Assembly: GCF_017994015.1 (NCBI RefSeq)
Contig: NZ_JAGOLP010000002.1
Location: 124,001 to 188,000 of the forward strand
Source: Ferrovibrio sp.
Lineage (GTDB): Bacteria; Pseudomonadota; Alphaproteobacteria; Ferrovibrionales; Ferrovibrionaceae
DNA: 64,000 nucleotides
Direction of reading: 5' to 3'
Below the pieces are notes generated by a model. The model was not told the DNA's origin and did not search any database. It was given only the letters and a program-made list of their open reading frames with translations. A program made the translations under genes and the position numbers. Below, one piece after another: positions 33,619-43,768 of the stretch (its first letter is position 1; each line of letters starts with the position of its first letter).

Positions 33619-35883
33619 ATGACCCAGATAGCCACGCTCTCCCACTCACCGATTATCTCCCAACCCGTCACCGATCTGACCATCGACGGCATGACCTGCG
33701 CCGCCTGTGCCGGCCGGGTTGAAGCTGCCTTGCGCAAAGTGCCGGGCGTGCAGCAGGCCAGTGTGAACCTGGCCACTGAAACCGCCCGCATCGCCTGGGC
33801 CGAGGCCGGCAAAACCGTTGGCGAGGCCGCTCTGCTGGCGGCGGTGCAGAAAGCCGGCTACCGCGCCGGCATCCTGCCGCCGGATGAACCGGAAACCGCC
33901 GCCAGCCGGCCGGACACGGTGCGGCCGCTGCGCCTGCAGGCGATTGCTGCCATGCTATTCACCCTGCCGCTGATGCTGGATATGGGCGCGATGTGGGCCG
34001 GGCAACATGCCTGGATGCTGCCGGGTTGGAGCCAGGCGGTGCTGGCCGGTGTGGTGCAGCTTGGCTTTGGCGCGCGGTTTTATGCCGGGGCCTGGCGCGC
34101 CCTGCGCGCCGGCAGCGGCAATATGGATCTGCTGGTGGCGCTCGGCACCTCGGCGGCCTATGGCCTCAGCCTGTGGCAATTGCTGAATGGCAGCCCGGGC
34201 ATGCTGTATTTTGAGGCCGCTGCCGCCGTGGTCAGTTTTGTGCTGCTGGGCAAATGGCTGGAGGCGCGCGCCAAGCAGCGTACCGGCGATGCCTTGCAGG
34301 CGCTGCTGCGGCTCAAGCCGGCGGTGGCGCGGCGGCTGGCGCCCGATGGCAGCGAGCAGGAAGTGGCCACCCGGCTGCTACGCCAGGGCGACCATCTGGT
34401 AGTGCGCAGCGGTGAAGCCGTGCCGGCCGATGGTGTGGTGCTGCAAGGTCAGGCCAGCCTGGATGAAAGTATGCTGACCGGCGAAAGCCTGCCGGTGGAA
34501 AAGCAGCCCGGCGATGCCGTGGTGGCCGGTTCGCTCAACCGCGATGGCCGCTTGGTGCTGCGCGCCACGGCGGTGGCGCAGGAAACCATGCTGGCGCGCA
34601 TCGTGCGCAGTGTCAGCGATGCCCAGGCCGCCAAGGCGCCGATCCAGCGCCGGGTGGATCAGGTCAGCGCCATCTTCGTGCCGGTGGTGGTGCTGCTGGC
34701 GCTGCTCACCTTTGCGCTCTGGGCGGCGCTGGGTACCGGCTCGATGGCGGAAAATATTGAAACCGCCATCATCAATGCCGTGGCGGTGCTGGTGATTGCC
34801 TGCCCTTGCGCGTTGGGCCTGGCCACGCCGGCGGCTTTGATGGTGGGCAGCGGCGCGGCGGCGCGGGCCGGCATCCTGGTGCGCGATGCCGAAGTGCTGG
34901 AACGCGCCGGCGGCATCCAGCTGGTGGCGTTTGACAAGACCGGCACGCTGACCGAAGGCAAACCCGCCGTTACCGATCTGCTGCCGCAGCCCGGCATCAG
35001 CGAGCATGACTTGCTGCGCCTGGGCGCCGCGATGCAGGCCGGTTCAACCCATCCGCTGGCCGAGGCTTTGCGCCTGCGTGCCGCCGCCGCTGCGATCAGC
35101 CTGCCGCCGGCCGGCGCCTTCCGCGATTTTGCCGGCGGCGGCGTTGGCGCCGAAATCGAAGGCCGCGCCCTGCTGCTTGGCAATACCCGGCTGCTGCAAA
35201 GCCACGGCCTGGATGCGGCGCCGCTGCGGGCGCAAGCCAAAAGCTTGCAGGATCAGGGCCGCACGGTGTCATGGCTGGCGGATATCACCCCCGGCGCGCC
35301 GGCCCGGCTGCTGGGCCTGCTGGGTTTTGCCGATGCGCCGAAAGCCAGTGCCGCCGCTGCGATCCGCCGGCTCAAGGCGCGCGGCGTGCAGGTAGCGATG
35401 CTGTCCGGCGATAGCCTTGGCGCCGCCCAGGCGGTGGCAACCATGCTCGGCATCGATCATGTCGAAGCCGAAGTGCTGCCGGCGCAGAAGGCCGAGGCGG
35501 TGCGCCGCTTGCAGGCGCAGCATGGCCATGTCGCCATGGTGGGCGATGGCGTGAATGATGCGCCGGCCTTGGCCGCCGCCGATCTCGGCATTGCCATGAG
35601 CACCGGCACCGATGCGGCCATCGGCTCGGCCGGCATCACTATCATGCGCGGCGATCCGGCCCTGGTGGCCGATGCGCTGGAGATTGCCGAACGCACTGAA
35701 GCAACGATCCGGCAAAACCTGTTCTGGGCCTTTGTCTATAACCTGGTCGGGCTGCCGCTGGCGGCTTTCGGCCTGCTCAACCCGGCGATTGCCGGCGCCG
35801 CCATGGCGCTGTCCAGTGTCAGTGTGCTGGGTAATGCGCTCAGGCTGCGGCGCTGGCGGCCGGAAGGAGATAAGCTGTCATGA
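33619..35883 (+). CDS. copA: Cu(I)-exporting P-type ATPase CopA
   Basis: 754 residues. One N-terminal HMA domain with [20 protein letters not shown] (CxxC metal site). Then the membrane domain, [10 protein letters not shown] (actuator), [13 protein letters not shown] (CPC transport motif), [11 protein letters not shown] (phosphorylation Asp), STHPLAEAL and [16 protein letters not shown]. It exports copper from the cytoplasm. Start at 33619 is fixed by the MerR-type promoter, whose start point lies at the ATG; a 45-bp longer frame would overlap the -35 box. cueR follows with overlapping stop and start. Confidence 0.96.
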   Translation: MTQIATLSHSPIISQPVTDLTIDGMTCAACAGRVEAALRKVPGVQQASVNLATETARIAWAEAGKTVGEAALLAAVQKAGYRAGILPPDEPETAASRPDTVRPLRLQAIAAMLFTLPLMLDMGAMWAGQHAWMLPGWSQAVLAGVVQLGFGARFYAGAWRALRAGSGNMDLLVALGTSAAYGLSLWQLLNGSPGMLYFEAAAAVVSFVLLGKWLEARAKQRTGDALQALLRLKPAVARRLAPDGSEQEVATRLLRQGDHLVVRSGEAVPADGVVLQGQASLDESMLTGESLPVEKQPGDAVVAGSLNRDGRLVLRATAVAQETMLARIVRSVSDAQAAKAPIQRRVDQVSAIFVPVVVLLALLTFALWAALGTGSMAENIETAIINAVAVLVIACPCALGLATPAALMVGSGAAARAGILVRDAEVLERAGGIQLVAFDKTGTLTEGKPAVTDLLPQPGISEHDLLRLGAAMQAGSTHPLAEALRLRAAAAAISLPPAGAFRDFAGGGVGAEIEGRALLLGNTRLLQSHGLDAAPLRAQAKSLQDQGRTVSWLADITPGAPARLLGLLGFADAPKASAAAAIRRLKARGVQVAMLSGDSLGAAQAVATMLGIDHVEAEVLPAQKAEAVRRLQAQHGHVAMVGDGVNDAPALAAADLGIAMSTGTDAAIGSAGITIMRGDPALVADALEIAERTEATIRQNLFWAFVYNLVGLPLAAFGLLNPAIAGAAMALSSVSVLGNALRLRRWRPEGDKLS

Positions 35884-36284
35884 AAACCATCGGCGAAGCG
35901 GCCAGCGCATCCGGCGTCTCGGCCAAGATGATCCGCTATTATGAAAGCATCGGCCTGCTGCCCAAGGCCGGGCGCACCGCTGCGGGCTATCGCAGCTACG
36001 ATCACGCCGATCTGCATAACCTGCGCTTCATCCGCCGCGCCCGCGATCTCGGTTTCAGCCTGGAGGAAATTGCCCGGCTGTTATCGCTGTGGCGCGACCG
36101 GGCGCGCAGCAGCGCCGATGTGAAGGCGATTGCGCTCAAACATGTCGCCGAACTGGATCAGCGCATCGCCGAGATGAGCGCCATGCGCGCCACGCTGAGC
36201 CATCTGGCGGAAGCCTGCCATGGCGATGGCCGGCCGCATTGCCCGATCCTGGAAGAACTCGGCAACGAGAAACACTGCGGCTAA
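35880..36284 (+). CDS. cueR: Copper-responsive MerR-family regulator CueR
   Basis: 134 residues. [43 protein letters not shown], followed by [24 protein letters not shown] and a dimerisation helix. The metal loop is [11 protein letters not shown] with two cysteines seven residues apart, the CueR-type Cu(I) site. ATG overlaps the copA stop (ATGA). It should bind the dyad at 33587-33605. Its stop overlaps the stop of the convergent DUF2855 gene. Confidence 0.94.
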   Translation: MKTIGEAASASGVSAKMIRYYESIGLLPKAGRTAAGYRSYDHADLHNLRFIRRARDLGFSLEEIARLLSLWRDRARSSADVKAIALKHVAELDQRIAEMSAMRATLSHLAEACHGDGRPHCPILEELGNEKHCG

Positions 36285-37366
36285 CTTGGCAGCAGCATCC
36301 AGGCTTCGTCGGGCGGCGTGTTGCCGGCCAGCATGCGGGCATAACAGGCGGCAAAGGCCTGCGGGCCATGGCCTTCATGGATATGCAGCCAGGAACGCGC
36401 CGCGGCCACAAAGGGCCGCCAGGCAGCATCGATACGTTGCTCCAACCCGGCCCGGCCCCAATCCTGGCCGCGCTGTTTCAGCCTTTCGGGGGCAAAGAAC
36501 AGCACCGGTTTGGCGCCGGGCAGGCCCTCCATGCTGGCGCGTTTGTCACGATGCGCCAGGCCCACCATCAGGCTGAATTTAAGATTATCGCCGCAATGCC
36601 GGTGCAGCGCGTTGCGCACCGGGCCGTTGCCGGCCATGTCAACAAAAGCCGTCGGCTGGGCCGCATCAATTCTGTCCAGCGCATCATACGGCACTACAGC
36701 GTCATACAGCCCCAGCCCGGCGACAAAGCCGTGATTGCCAGCCGCCGTCAGCCCGATCAGGCGCGGCCGGTTTGCGCGACCATGCAGCGCATGCGCCAGG
36801 GCAAAGGCGGTTTTGCTTGAGGCACTGGAAATCACAATCTGGCTGGCGGCGAAAAAATCCTCGGCGGCGAGCAGGTCATCGATCAGGAATGAGGTGACGT
36901 AGAGCGGCTTGAGCAGGGCCTGCAAATCCTCAAGCGCGGCGTCATAGGCCGGGTCGGCGGCGCAACGTGTGTAGAGGTTATAGGCGGCGGCCAGCTTCGC
37001 GCGCCCGGCAGTGCTTTCGACAAAGCTGCTGGCGCTGATGCGCCCCGGCGTCAGCACCACATGGCTGCCCATCGGCCAGTAGCCATAGATGCGTTCGCCC
37101 TCGCCAAGTTCCGCACAGGTGCTTTCCACAATGCTGGCAAAACCCCAAACCGGCACGCGGCCCCAGGCGGCATCGGCGGCGGGATAGAATTGCCAATAGC
37201 CCATGCTCTCGCCCATGCTGGCATAGGTGATGTTGTTGGCGGTGAAGGCGAAACGCTCGATGCGTAGCCGGATTTGTCCAGGCAATAGCGGCGCGGCGGC
37301 AGTTTCGGCGATGCGGGTGACGGCAAGATCACTGCGCGATATTTCAAACTGCCATTCGGCTGACAT
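36281..37366 (-). CDS. DUF2855 family protein (MDR-like)
   Basis: 361 residues. N-terminal part [35 protein letters not shown], then [16 protein letters not shown] and a segment [20 protein letters not shown] where a quinone-oxidoreductase-like cofactor site would lie, match the DUF2855 family, distantly related to medium-chain dehydrogenases. Function unknown. The ATG at 37366 is preceded by AGGGAGA. Stops overlap those of cueR. Confidence 0.82.
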   Translation of the reverse strand: MSAEWQFEISRSDLAVTRIAETAAAPLLPGQIRLRIERFAFTANNITYASMGESMGYWQFYPAADAAWGRVPVWGFASIVESTCAELGEGERIYGYWPMGSHVVLTPGRISASSFVESTAGRAKLAAAYNLYTRCAADPAYDAALEDLQALLKPLYVTSFLIDDLLAAEDFFAASQIVISSASSKTAFALAHALHGRANRPRLIGLTAAGNHGFVAGLGLYDAVVPYDALDRIDAAQPTAFVDMAGNGPVRNALHRHCGDNLKFSLMVGLAHRDKRASMEGLPGAKPVLFFAPERLKQRGQDWGRAGLEQRIDAAWRPFVAAARSWLHIHEGHGPQAFAACYARMLAGNTPPDEAWMLLPS

Positions 37367-37566
37367 TGTTATGTCTCCCTGTACCTGTTGCCGCCAGATT
37401 GGCATGGCGACAAGGCCAGTCGCAATTATCCAGGCGCGATGATCAGCGGTTTTGCCTAAACCTCTGTCATGGATTGCACCATCGTGAAGTTGCCGCTTTG
37501 CAAGCAGAAGCTGAGTTAGCAAGAAGTAACTACAGTATTTGAAGGTATGGCGGTACCGTGCGCCGC

Positions 37567-39570
37567 ATGAAAGCAGAGCAAAACTTCAAGCGAAAGGCGC
37601 GTGGCGTGAGTCAGAACGAACCTGGCGCTTGCAGCGCCGTGGCGCCAGCGCAGTCTGAAACGAATGCACAGATCCAAGGCCTGCCGGCGGCCGTGGCCGA
37701 AGCCCTGCTCGCACCGCTGCTGCACCATGCCCCCTTGGGCATCATGGTGCTGGCCTTGAATGGCGACCTGCTGCATGCCAATCCGGCGTTGCATCAGATG
37801 CTGGGCTGGCCGCAGGACCATGCGCCGAAATTTACCGATATCGTATTTCCCGCCGACCAGGAAATGGCGCGGGCGCGCTTGCAGCGGCTGCTGCATGGCC
37901 AGGTGATCCAGGATCGTTCAACGATGCGCTGGCTGCATGGCGATGGTGCGCCGGTCTGGGTGGATGTTACCGCCGCCTTGCACAAGCCGGATCAGGGCAC
38001 CGGTTTTCTGATTTTGCAGGCGCGCGATATTGACGCCCGCAAACGCGCCGAAGCCGCATTGTTTGAAAGCGAGGGCCTGTTTCACAGCGTGATGGAATTT
38101 GCCACCATCGGCATGGTGCTGGTGACACCGGAAGGCGATTGCATCCGCGCCAATCAGGCGCTGGCTGATATGCTTGGGTATCAGGTGGCTGAATTCACCG
38201 GTTTGAGCTTTCGGCAATTCACCCATCCGGATGATGTGGACGGCACGCTTCAGGTCTACGACCGGCTGGCGCGGCGCAGCATCGACAGCCATTACCAGGA
38301 AAAACGCTACCGGCATCGCGACGGGCATTACTTATGGGCGCAGGTTTCGCGTTCGGTGGTGCGGGATCGCGGTGGCCAGCCGGTCTATATCGTGGTCCAG
38401 GTGGTGGATATCAGCGAACGCAAAGCGCAGGAGGCGGCGCTCGCCGAACTGAATCTTTATCTGCGCATGGCGGTGGATGCCAGCGGCATCGGCATCTGGT
38501 CTTATGATACCTCGAGTAAGGTCGGCAGCGTGGACGACCGCGTCTACCGGATCTGGGGCATCGACAAAGCGACATTTGAAGGTGGCATAGAAGCCTGGCT
38601 AAGGCGCGTGCATCCGGAGGATCGTGCCGAGGTTGCGGCTGTTTATGCCAAGGCGCTGCGAGGCGAGGCGCCGCCGCAATGGCAGCATCGTGTGCTGCTG
38701 CCAAGTGGCGAAGTGCGCCATCTGCGGGTTGATTATACTGTGCGCCGTGATGCCGAGGGCGCCGTGACCACGGTGATCGGCACCAGCAGCGACATCACTG
38801 CGACGATCCAGAATGCCGAATCATTGCGTCAGGCCAAGGAAGCGGCTGAAACCGCCAATCGCGCCAAAACCATGTTCCTGGCCAATATGAGCCATGAATT
38901 GCGCACGCCGCTGAATGCCATTATCGGCTTTTCCGAATTACTGAAAAGCGGTGTGGTCGATGTTGCCGAGCGGGACCGGGTGCGCAGCTATGCCAGCGAT
39001 ATCCATGGCAGTGGGCTGCATTTGCTCAACATCATCAACGATCTGCTTGACCTGACCCGTATCGAGGCCGGCAAGTTCAGCATCGAAGAAGGCGAGGTAG
39101 AGCTTGGCGATGAGATCAACGATGCCGTGAGCCTGATGCGGCATCAGATCGATGATGCAAAGCTTACGCTCAATTTTGACATTCAGCCGAACCTGCCGCT
39201 GCTGCGCGCCGATCAGCGCGGCCTGCGCCAGATTTTGCTCAACCTGTTATCCAACGCCGTGAAATTCACCCCGGCCGGCGGGCGTATCGAATGTGGTGCC
39301 GGACTTGACCCGGATGGCCTGTCGCTCTGGGTGGCGGATAGTGGCATCGGCATTGCCGCGCGGGACATACCCAAACTGATGCAGCCCTTTGCCCAGATCG
39401 ACAATGTGTATCGGCGGCAACATCAGGGCGCCGGGCTGGGCCTGGCCATCGTGCGGGCGTTGGCGCGGCTGCATGATGGCGAGGTGGCGATCAGCAGCGC
39501 GCCTGGCCAGGGCACCCGGGTTAGCGTGGTGTTTCCGGCCAGTCGGCTGCTGCCGCGCAAAGCGGTGTAG
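37567..39570 (+). CDS. PAS-domain sensor histidine kinase
   Basis: 667 residues, apparently cytosolic (no membrane segments). Three tandem PAS domains: about 50-160 (HHAPLGIMVLALNGDLLHANPAL), 165-285 (MEFATIGMVLVTPEGDCIRANQAL) and 295-415 (VDASGIGIWSYDTSSK), each ending in PAC-like text (ISERKAQEA). HisKA: MFLANMSHELRTPLNAIIGF with the phospho-His. HATPase: NLLSNAVKFTP, VADSGIG and GAGLGLAIV. No response regulator is adjacent. The first ATG, 37567, is used; an upstream GTG (37558) is possible. Confidence 0.93.
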   Translation: MKAEQNFKRKARGVSQNEPGACSAVAPAQSETNAQIQGLPAAVAEALLAPLLHHAPLGIMVLALNGDLLHANPALHQMLGWPQDHAPKFTDIVFPADQEMARARLQRLLHGQVIQDRSTMRWLHGDGAPVWVDVTAALHKPDQGTGFLILQARDIDARKRAEAALFESEGLFHSVMEFATIGMVLVTPEGDCIRANQALADMLGYQVAEFTGLSFRQFTHPDDVDGTLQVYDRLARRSIDSHYQEKRYRHRDGHYLWAQVSRSVVRDRGGQPVYIVVQVVDISERKAQEAALAELNLYLRMAVDASGIGIWSYDTSSKVGSVDDRVYRIWGIDKATFEGGIEAWLRRVHPEDRAEVAAVYAKALRGEAPPQWQHRVLLPSGEVRHLRVDYTVRRDAEGAVTTVIGTSSDITATIQNAESLRQAKEAAETANRAKTMFLANMSHELRTPLNAIIGFSELLKSGVVDVAERDRVRSYASDIHGSGLHLLNIINDLLDLTRIEAGKFSIEEGEVELGDEINDAVSLMRHQIDDAKLTLNFDIQPNLPLLRADQRGLRQILLNLLSNAVKFTPAGGRIECGAGLDPDGLSLWVADSGIGIAARDIPKLMQPFAQIDNVYRRQHQGAGLGLAIVRALARLHDGEVAISSAPGQGTRVSVVFPASRLLPRKAV

Positions 39571-39582
39571 CAAAAGGCTGGT

Positions 39583-39876
39583 TCAGCCGAGCAGGCTTTG
39601 CAGTTTCATGGCAATGCCCATATTGCCCTTGACCTTCAGCTTGCCCATCATGAAGGCGGTGGTCGGGTCCAGGTCGCCGCTGGCCAGGGCCTGGAAATTC
39701 GCCATCGTGATGGTGATGGTGCAATCCGCCTCGGCATCCTCGTTCGACACCGTGTTGTTGTTGCCATCCACAAACACGATGCCGTCATCGCCGAAATCAA
39801 ACTTCACCGTGGCATTCAGGCCGCTGCCGGCGGCGACGCGGCTGGCCATGGTCTGGGTGATCTGCTCAAGCGACAT
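39583..39876 (-). CDS. SCP2 sterol-binding domain protein
   Basis: 97 residues covering an SCP-2 fold: ATVKFDFGDDGIVFVDG, DCTITITMANFQALASGDLDPTTAFMMGKLKVKGNMGIAMKLQSLL. These bind hydrophobic acyl groups or acyl-CoA. The ATG at 39876 follows AGGGAGGAAAC. It is divergent from the acyl-CoA operon that begins at 39989, and the palindrome at 39909-39946 sits between them, so the SCP2 protein is likely part of the same regulon and may carry its acyl-CoA intermediates. Confidence 0.87.
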   Translation of the reverse strand: MSLEQITQTMASRVAAGSGLNATVKFDFGDDGIVFVDGNNNTVSNEDAEADCTITITMANFQALASGDLDPTTAFMMGKLKVKGNMGIAMKLQSLLG

Positions 39877-39908
39877 TGTTTCCTCCCTGGAAATGTGATC
39901 CGGCGCGC

Positions 39909-39946
39909 AAGCTACCTTGACGTTTACGTTAACGTCAAGGTAGCTT
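39909..39946. promoter_or_regulatory. 38-bp operator-like palindrome in the divergent promoter
   Basis: Arms AAGCTACCTTGACGT (39909-39923) and ACGTCAAGGTAGCTT (39932-39946), perfect over 15 bp, around TTACGTTA. The central part TTGACGTTTACGTTAACGTCAA resembles boxes reported for MerR-type LiuR regulators of branched-chain acyl-CoA catabolism. It is placed to control both the SCP2 gene and the operon. The regulator gene is not in the window. Confidence 0.7.
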
Positions 39947-39988
39947 TCCCGGCAAAGCATAAGAGGAAACCAGGGAGCGCCGGCTATC

Positions 39989-40882
39989 ATGGCCCATAAC
40001 GCGGTTACGGCAGGTTACGCATCGGTATTCCGCCCCGGGCTGTTTGACGGCCAGGTGGTGATTGTCACCGGCGGCGGCAGCGGCATCGGGCGCTGCACCG
40101 CGCATGAACTGGCCAGCCTGGGCGCCCGCCTCGCCCTGGTCGGCCGCAAGCAGGACAAGCTGGACACTGTGCTGGCCGAATTGCGCCAGGATGTGCCGGA
40201 GGTGGTGGCGGCGGGCTGGAGCTGCGATATCCGCGACGAGGCGGCAGTGGCCGCCACGGTGGCCGATATCCTGAAACATTTTGGCCGTATCGATGGCCTG
40301 GTGAACAATGCCGGCGGGCAATTCCCGGCGCCGCTGAGCCAGATCAACCAGAAGGGCTGGGAAACCGTGGTGCGCAACAATCTCACCGGCGGTTTCCTGA
40401 TGGCGCGGGAATGTTTCACGCAATGGATGGCCGATCATGGCGGCGCCATTGTCAATATCATCGCCGATATGTGGGGCGGCATGCCCAATATGGGCCATAG
40501 TGGTGCGGCGCGCGCCGGCATGCTGAATTTCACCGAAACCGCCGCCTGCGAATGGGGCGCCGCCAATGTGCGGGTCAATGCCGTGGCGCCGGGCTGGATC
40601 GCCTCCTCGGGCATGGATACCTATCCCGACTGGATGGGGCCGGTGATCCGCTCGATGCGCGAGAAAGTGCCGTTGCAGCGGCTCGGCAGCGAGGCCGAGG
40701 TTTCCGCCGCCATCGTGTTCCTGCTCTCGCCGGCCGCCGGCTTCATCAGCGGTTCCTGCATCCGGGTGGATGGCGCGGTACCGAATGCACGGCCGAATTA
40801 TGCCCTGCCGAAACACCGCAAATCGACCGCCTTTGATGGGTTTCACCGTGCCGTGATGCCGAAAGTGTTGCAGGAGGATTGA
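39989..40882 (+). CDS. Short-chain dehydrogenase, trans-2-enoyl-CoA reductase (PECR)-like
   Basis: 297 residues. NAD(P)-binding GGGSGIGRCTAHELASLGARL (TGGGSGIG) and NNAG at about 104-107. Where classical SDRs have YxxxK, this has SGAAR in GHSGAARAGML; the same HSGAARAG text occurs in peroxisomal trans-2-enoyl-CoA reductases, which lack the catalytic Tyr/Lys pair. Reduction of an enoyl-CoA intermediate is therefore the best guess. First gene of the operon; the carboxylase follows after 3 bp. Confidence 0.82.
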   Translation: MAHNAVTAGYASVFRPGLFDGQVVIVTGGGSGIGRCTAHELASLGARLALVGRKQDKLDTVLAELRQDVPEVVAAGWSCDIRDEAAVAATVADILKHFGRIDGLVNNAGGQFPAPLSQINQKGWETVVRNNLTGGFLMARECFTQWMADHGGAIVNIIADMWGGMPNMGHSGAARAGMLNFTETAACEWGAANVRVNAVAPGWIASSGMDTYPDWMGPVIRSMREKVPLQRLGSEAEVSAAIVFLLSPAAGFISGSCIRVDGAVPNARPNYALPKHRKSTAFDGFHRAVMPKVLQED

Positions 40883-40885
40883 GCC

Positions 40886-42505
40886 ATGGCGGTGATCCAG
40901 TCGCAGATCGATCCGGGCAGCGAATCTTTCCAGAAAAACCGTGCCGAGATGCTGGCGCTGATCGAGCAGTTCCGCGCCCTGGAACAGCGTGTGCGTGACA
41001 CCTCAAATGCCAAGCTGCCGGTATTCCAGAAACGCGGCCAGCTCACGCCGCGCCAGCGCATCGCTTTCCTGCTGGATCGCGGCGCGCCCTGGCTGGAACT
41101 CTCCACACTCTGCGGTCTCAACATGCATGATGATGATGGCGCCGAGAATATCATGGGCGGCGGCTTCATTGCCGGCATCGGCTATGTTTCCGGCATCCGC
41201 TGCATGGTCACGGCGTCCGATAGCGGCATCAAGGGCGGCACCATCGCGCCGATGGGCCTGGCGAAAACCCTGCGCGCCCAGGAAATCTGCCTCAAGAACA
41301 AGCTGCCTTTGGTCAGCCTGGTGGAATCCGGCGGTGCCAATCTGAATTATCAGGCGGAAATCTTTGTTGCCGGCGGGCAGACCTTTGCCAATCTGGCGCG
41401 GCTTTCGGCTGCCGGCATTCCGCATATCACCGTGGTGCATGGCTCTTCCACAGCGGGCGGCGCCTATCAGCCCGGGCTATCCGATTATGTGGTGGTGGTG
41501 AAGCAGCGCGCCAAGATTTTCCTGGCCGGGCCGCCCTTGCTTAAAACCGCCACTGGCGAAATCGCCACCGACGAGGAACTGGGCGGCGCCGAGATGCACA
41601 GCACAATTTCCGGCGTGGCGGAATATCTCGCCGAAGACGATGCCGATGGCCTGCGCATCGCGCGCGACATCCTGGCGAAAATCCCGTGGAATGAACGGCT
41701 GGCGCCGGCCCAGGCGAAAGCCTGGCGCGAACCGCGCTACAGCCCGGATGAACTTTGCGGCGTGGTGCCGGTGGATTATCGCAAGCCCTATGATGTGCGC
41801 GAGGTGATCGCCCGCCTGGTGGATGATTCCGACTTTGTGGATTTCAAGGCTTTGTATGGCAGCCACACGGTTTGCGGCCAGGCGACCATCGAGGGCGAAG
41901 CGGTCGGCATCATCGGCAATAATGGCCCGATCGATGCCCAGGGTGCCACCAAGGCGGCGCAGTTCATCCAGCTTTGTGACCAGGCCGACATGCCGCTGGT
42001 ATTCCTGCAGAACACCACCGGCTACATGGTGGGCAAGGAAGCCGAACGCGGCGGCATCGTCAAACATGGCTCGAAGATGATCCAGGCTGTCACCAATGCC
42101 CGGGTTCCGAAACTCACCCTGCATATTGGTGCCTCCTTTGGCGCCGGCAATTACGGCATGTGCGGCCGCGCCTATGATCCGCGTTTCATCTTCGCCTGGC
42201 CGAATAACCGCATTGCCGTGATGGGGCCGGAACAGGCCGCCGGTGTGCTGGCCATCGTGGCCGAGGAAAAATTCCGCCGCGCCGGCGCCGAACCCGATGC
42301 GGCGATGATCGAGGGCATGCGGCAGAAGGTGATCAAGAAGATGGAAAAGGAAAGCACGGCGCTGTTTGCCACGGCACGGCTCTGGGATGACGGCCTGATC
42401 GATCCACGTGATTCACGCCGCCTGCTGGCGCTCTGCCTGGCGGCCTGCCGCGATGCTGATCGGCGCCAGCCCAAGGCCAACGCTTTCGGCATCGGCCGCA
42501 TGTGA
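40886..42505 (+). CDS. Acyl-CoA carboxylase, carboxyltransferase (beta) subunit
   Basis: 539 residues, the length of methylcrotonyl-/geranyl-CoA carboxylase beta subunits. GGGFIAGIGYVSGIRCMVTASDSGIKGG, then VESGGANLNYQAEIFV, GSSTAGGAYQPGLSDYVV and the second domain QNTTGYMVGKEAERGGIVKHGSKM with GASFGAGNYGMCGRAYDPRFIFAWP. It transfers CO2 from biotin to an unsaturated acyl-CoA. The pairing with a biotin-carboxylase alpha subunit at 43769 and acyl-CoA dehydrogenases suggests a leucine/isovalerate or acyclic-terpenoid type pathway; sequence alone does not decide. Confidence 0.9.
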   Translation: MAVIQSQIDPGSESFQKNRAEMLALIEQFRALEQRVRDTSNAKLPVFQKRGQLTPRQRIAFLLDRGAPWLELSTLCGLNMHDDDGAENIMGGGFIAGIGYVSGIRCMVTASDSGIKGGTIAPMGLAKTLRAQEICLKNKLPLVSLVESGGANLNYQAEIFVAGGQTFANLARLSAAGIPHITVVHGSSTAGGAYQPGLSDYVVVVKQRAKIFLAGPPLLKTATGEIATDEELGGAEMHSTISGVAEYLAEDDADGLRIARDILAKIPWNERLAPAQAKAWREPRYSPDELCGVVPVDYRKPYDVREVIARLVDDSDFVDFKALYGSHTVCGQATIEGEAVGIIGNNGPIDAQGATKAAQFIQLCDQADMPLVFLQNTTGYMVGKEAERGGIVKHGSKMIQAVTNARVPKLTLHIGASFGAGNYGMCGRAYDPRFIFAWPNNRIAVMGPEQAAGVLAIVAEEKFRRAGAEPDAAMIEGMRQKVIKKMEKESTALFATARLWDDGLIDPRDSRRLLALCLAACRDADRRQPKANAFGIGRM

Positions 42506-42536
42506 CAGACAAAACAATTCACGGGAGGAAAACACA

Positions 42537-43697
42537 ATGCTGGCATTGACCCAGGAACATGAAGAAATCCGCCGCAACGTGCAGAAATTTGTTGAGGCCG
42601 AGATCAACCCGCATGTTGATGAATGGGAGCGCGACGGATTTTTCCCGGCGCATGAGCTGTTCCGCAAGATGGGCCAGCTCGGCTTTCTCGGCATCAACAA
42701 GCCGGAAGCCTATGGCGGGCTGGGTCTGGATTATTCCTATCACATGATGATGGTGGAGGCCCTGGGCCATATCACCTGCGGCGGCGTGCCGATGGCGATC
42801 GGCGTGCAGACCGATATGGCCACCCCGGCTTTGGCGCGCTTCGGCTCGGATGAACTGCGCCGCGAATTCCTGGTGCCGGCAATTGCCGGCGAGATGGTAA
42901 GCTGCATCGGCGTGTCGGAACCCGGTGCCGGCTCGGATGTGGCGAATATCAAAACCACGGCGCGACATGATGGCGATGACTACGTGATCAATGGCGGCAA
43001 GCTGTGGATCACCAATGGCACGCAGGCTGACTGGATGTGCCTGCTGGCCAATACCGGTGACGGCCCGATGCATCAGAACAAGTCGCTGATTGTGCTGCCG
43101 CTGAAAACCAAGGGCGTGACGGTGGCGCGTAAACTCGACAAGCTCGGCATGCGCTCGTCGGATACGGCGCAGTTGTTTTTTGACGATGTGCGGGTGCCGC
43201 GCCGCCATCTCATCGGCCAGGAAGGCCATGGCTTTGTCTACCAGATGATGCAGTTCCAGGAAGAACGGCTGTGGTGCGCCATCTCGATGCTGGTGGCGCT
43301 GGATCGCATCATCGCCGACACCATCGAGTATACCCGCAACCGCAAGGCTTTTGGCCAGTCGATCCTGGATAATCAGGTGGTGCATTTCCGCCTTGCCGAA
43401 TTGCAGACCGAGGTGGAATTGCTGCGTTCGATCAGTTATCGCGCCGCCGGGCTGATGCTGAATGGCGAGGATGTCACCAAGCTGGCCTCGATGGCCAAGC
43501 TGAAGGCCGGAAGGCTGGTGCGCGAACTGACCGATGCCTGCCTGCAATATTACGGCGGCATGGGTTTCATGAATGAAACCCCGATCAGCCGCGCCTATCG
43601 CGATAACCGCCTGGCTTCCATCGGCGGCGGCGCCGACGAGGTGATGCTGGGCATCATCTGCAAATATATGGGCACCCTGCCCGGCAAGAAGAAATAG
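42537..43697 (+). CDS. Acyl-CoA dehydrogenase 1
   Basis: 386 residues. LTQEHEEIRRNVQKFVEAEINPHVDEWE at the N-terminus; flavin-binding GVSEPGAGSDVANIKTTA and KLWITNGTQADWMCLLA; C-terminal RNRKAFGQSILDNQVVHF and YGGMGFMNETPISRAYRDNRLASIGGGADEVML. The Glu of GGGADEVML lies where many dehydrogenases of this family carry the catalytic base. Probably oxidises the substrate to the enoyl-CoA before carboxylation (as in citronellyl- or isovaleryl-CoA dehydrogenase). ATG 42537 follows GGGAGGAAAAC. Confidence 0.92.
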   Translation: MLALTQEHEEIRRNVQKFVEAEINPHVDEWERDGFFPAHELFRKMGQLGFLGINKPEAYGGLGLDYSYHMMMVEALGHITCGGVPMAIGVQTDMATPALARFGSDELRREFLVPAIAGEMVSCIGVSEPGAGSDVANIKTTARHDGDDYVINGGKLWITNGTQADWMCLLANTGDGPMHQNKSLIVLPLKTKGVTVARKLDKLGMRSSDTAQLFFDDVRVPRRHLIGQEGHGFVYQMMQFQEERLWCAISMLVALDRIIADTIEYTRNRKAFGQSILDNQVVHFRLAELQTEVELLRSISYRAAGLMLNGEDVTKLASMAKLKAGRLVRELTDACLQYYGGMGFMNETPISRAYRDNRLASIGGGADEVMLGIICKYMGTLPGKKK

Positions 43698-43714
43698 CGG
43701 CCAGTAACCGCAGG

Positions 43715-43745
43715 CGTCATGCGCGGATCAGGTCCGCGCATGACG
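43715..43745. repeat. REP-like palindrome
   Basis: Perfect 13-bp arms CGTCATGCGCGGA (43715-43727) and TCCGCGCATGACG (43733-43745) with a TCAGG loop, in the 71-bp gap between the dehydrogenase and the biotin-carboxylase gene, inside the operon. It could act as an intercistronic stem-loop that shifts transcript stability. Confidence 0.65.
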
Positions 43746-43768
43746 ATAGGAAAAAAGGGGCGTCGTCC

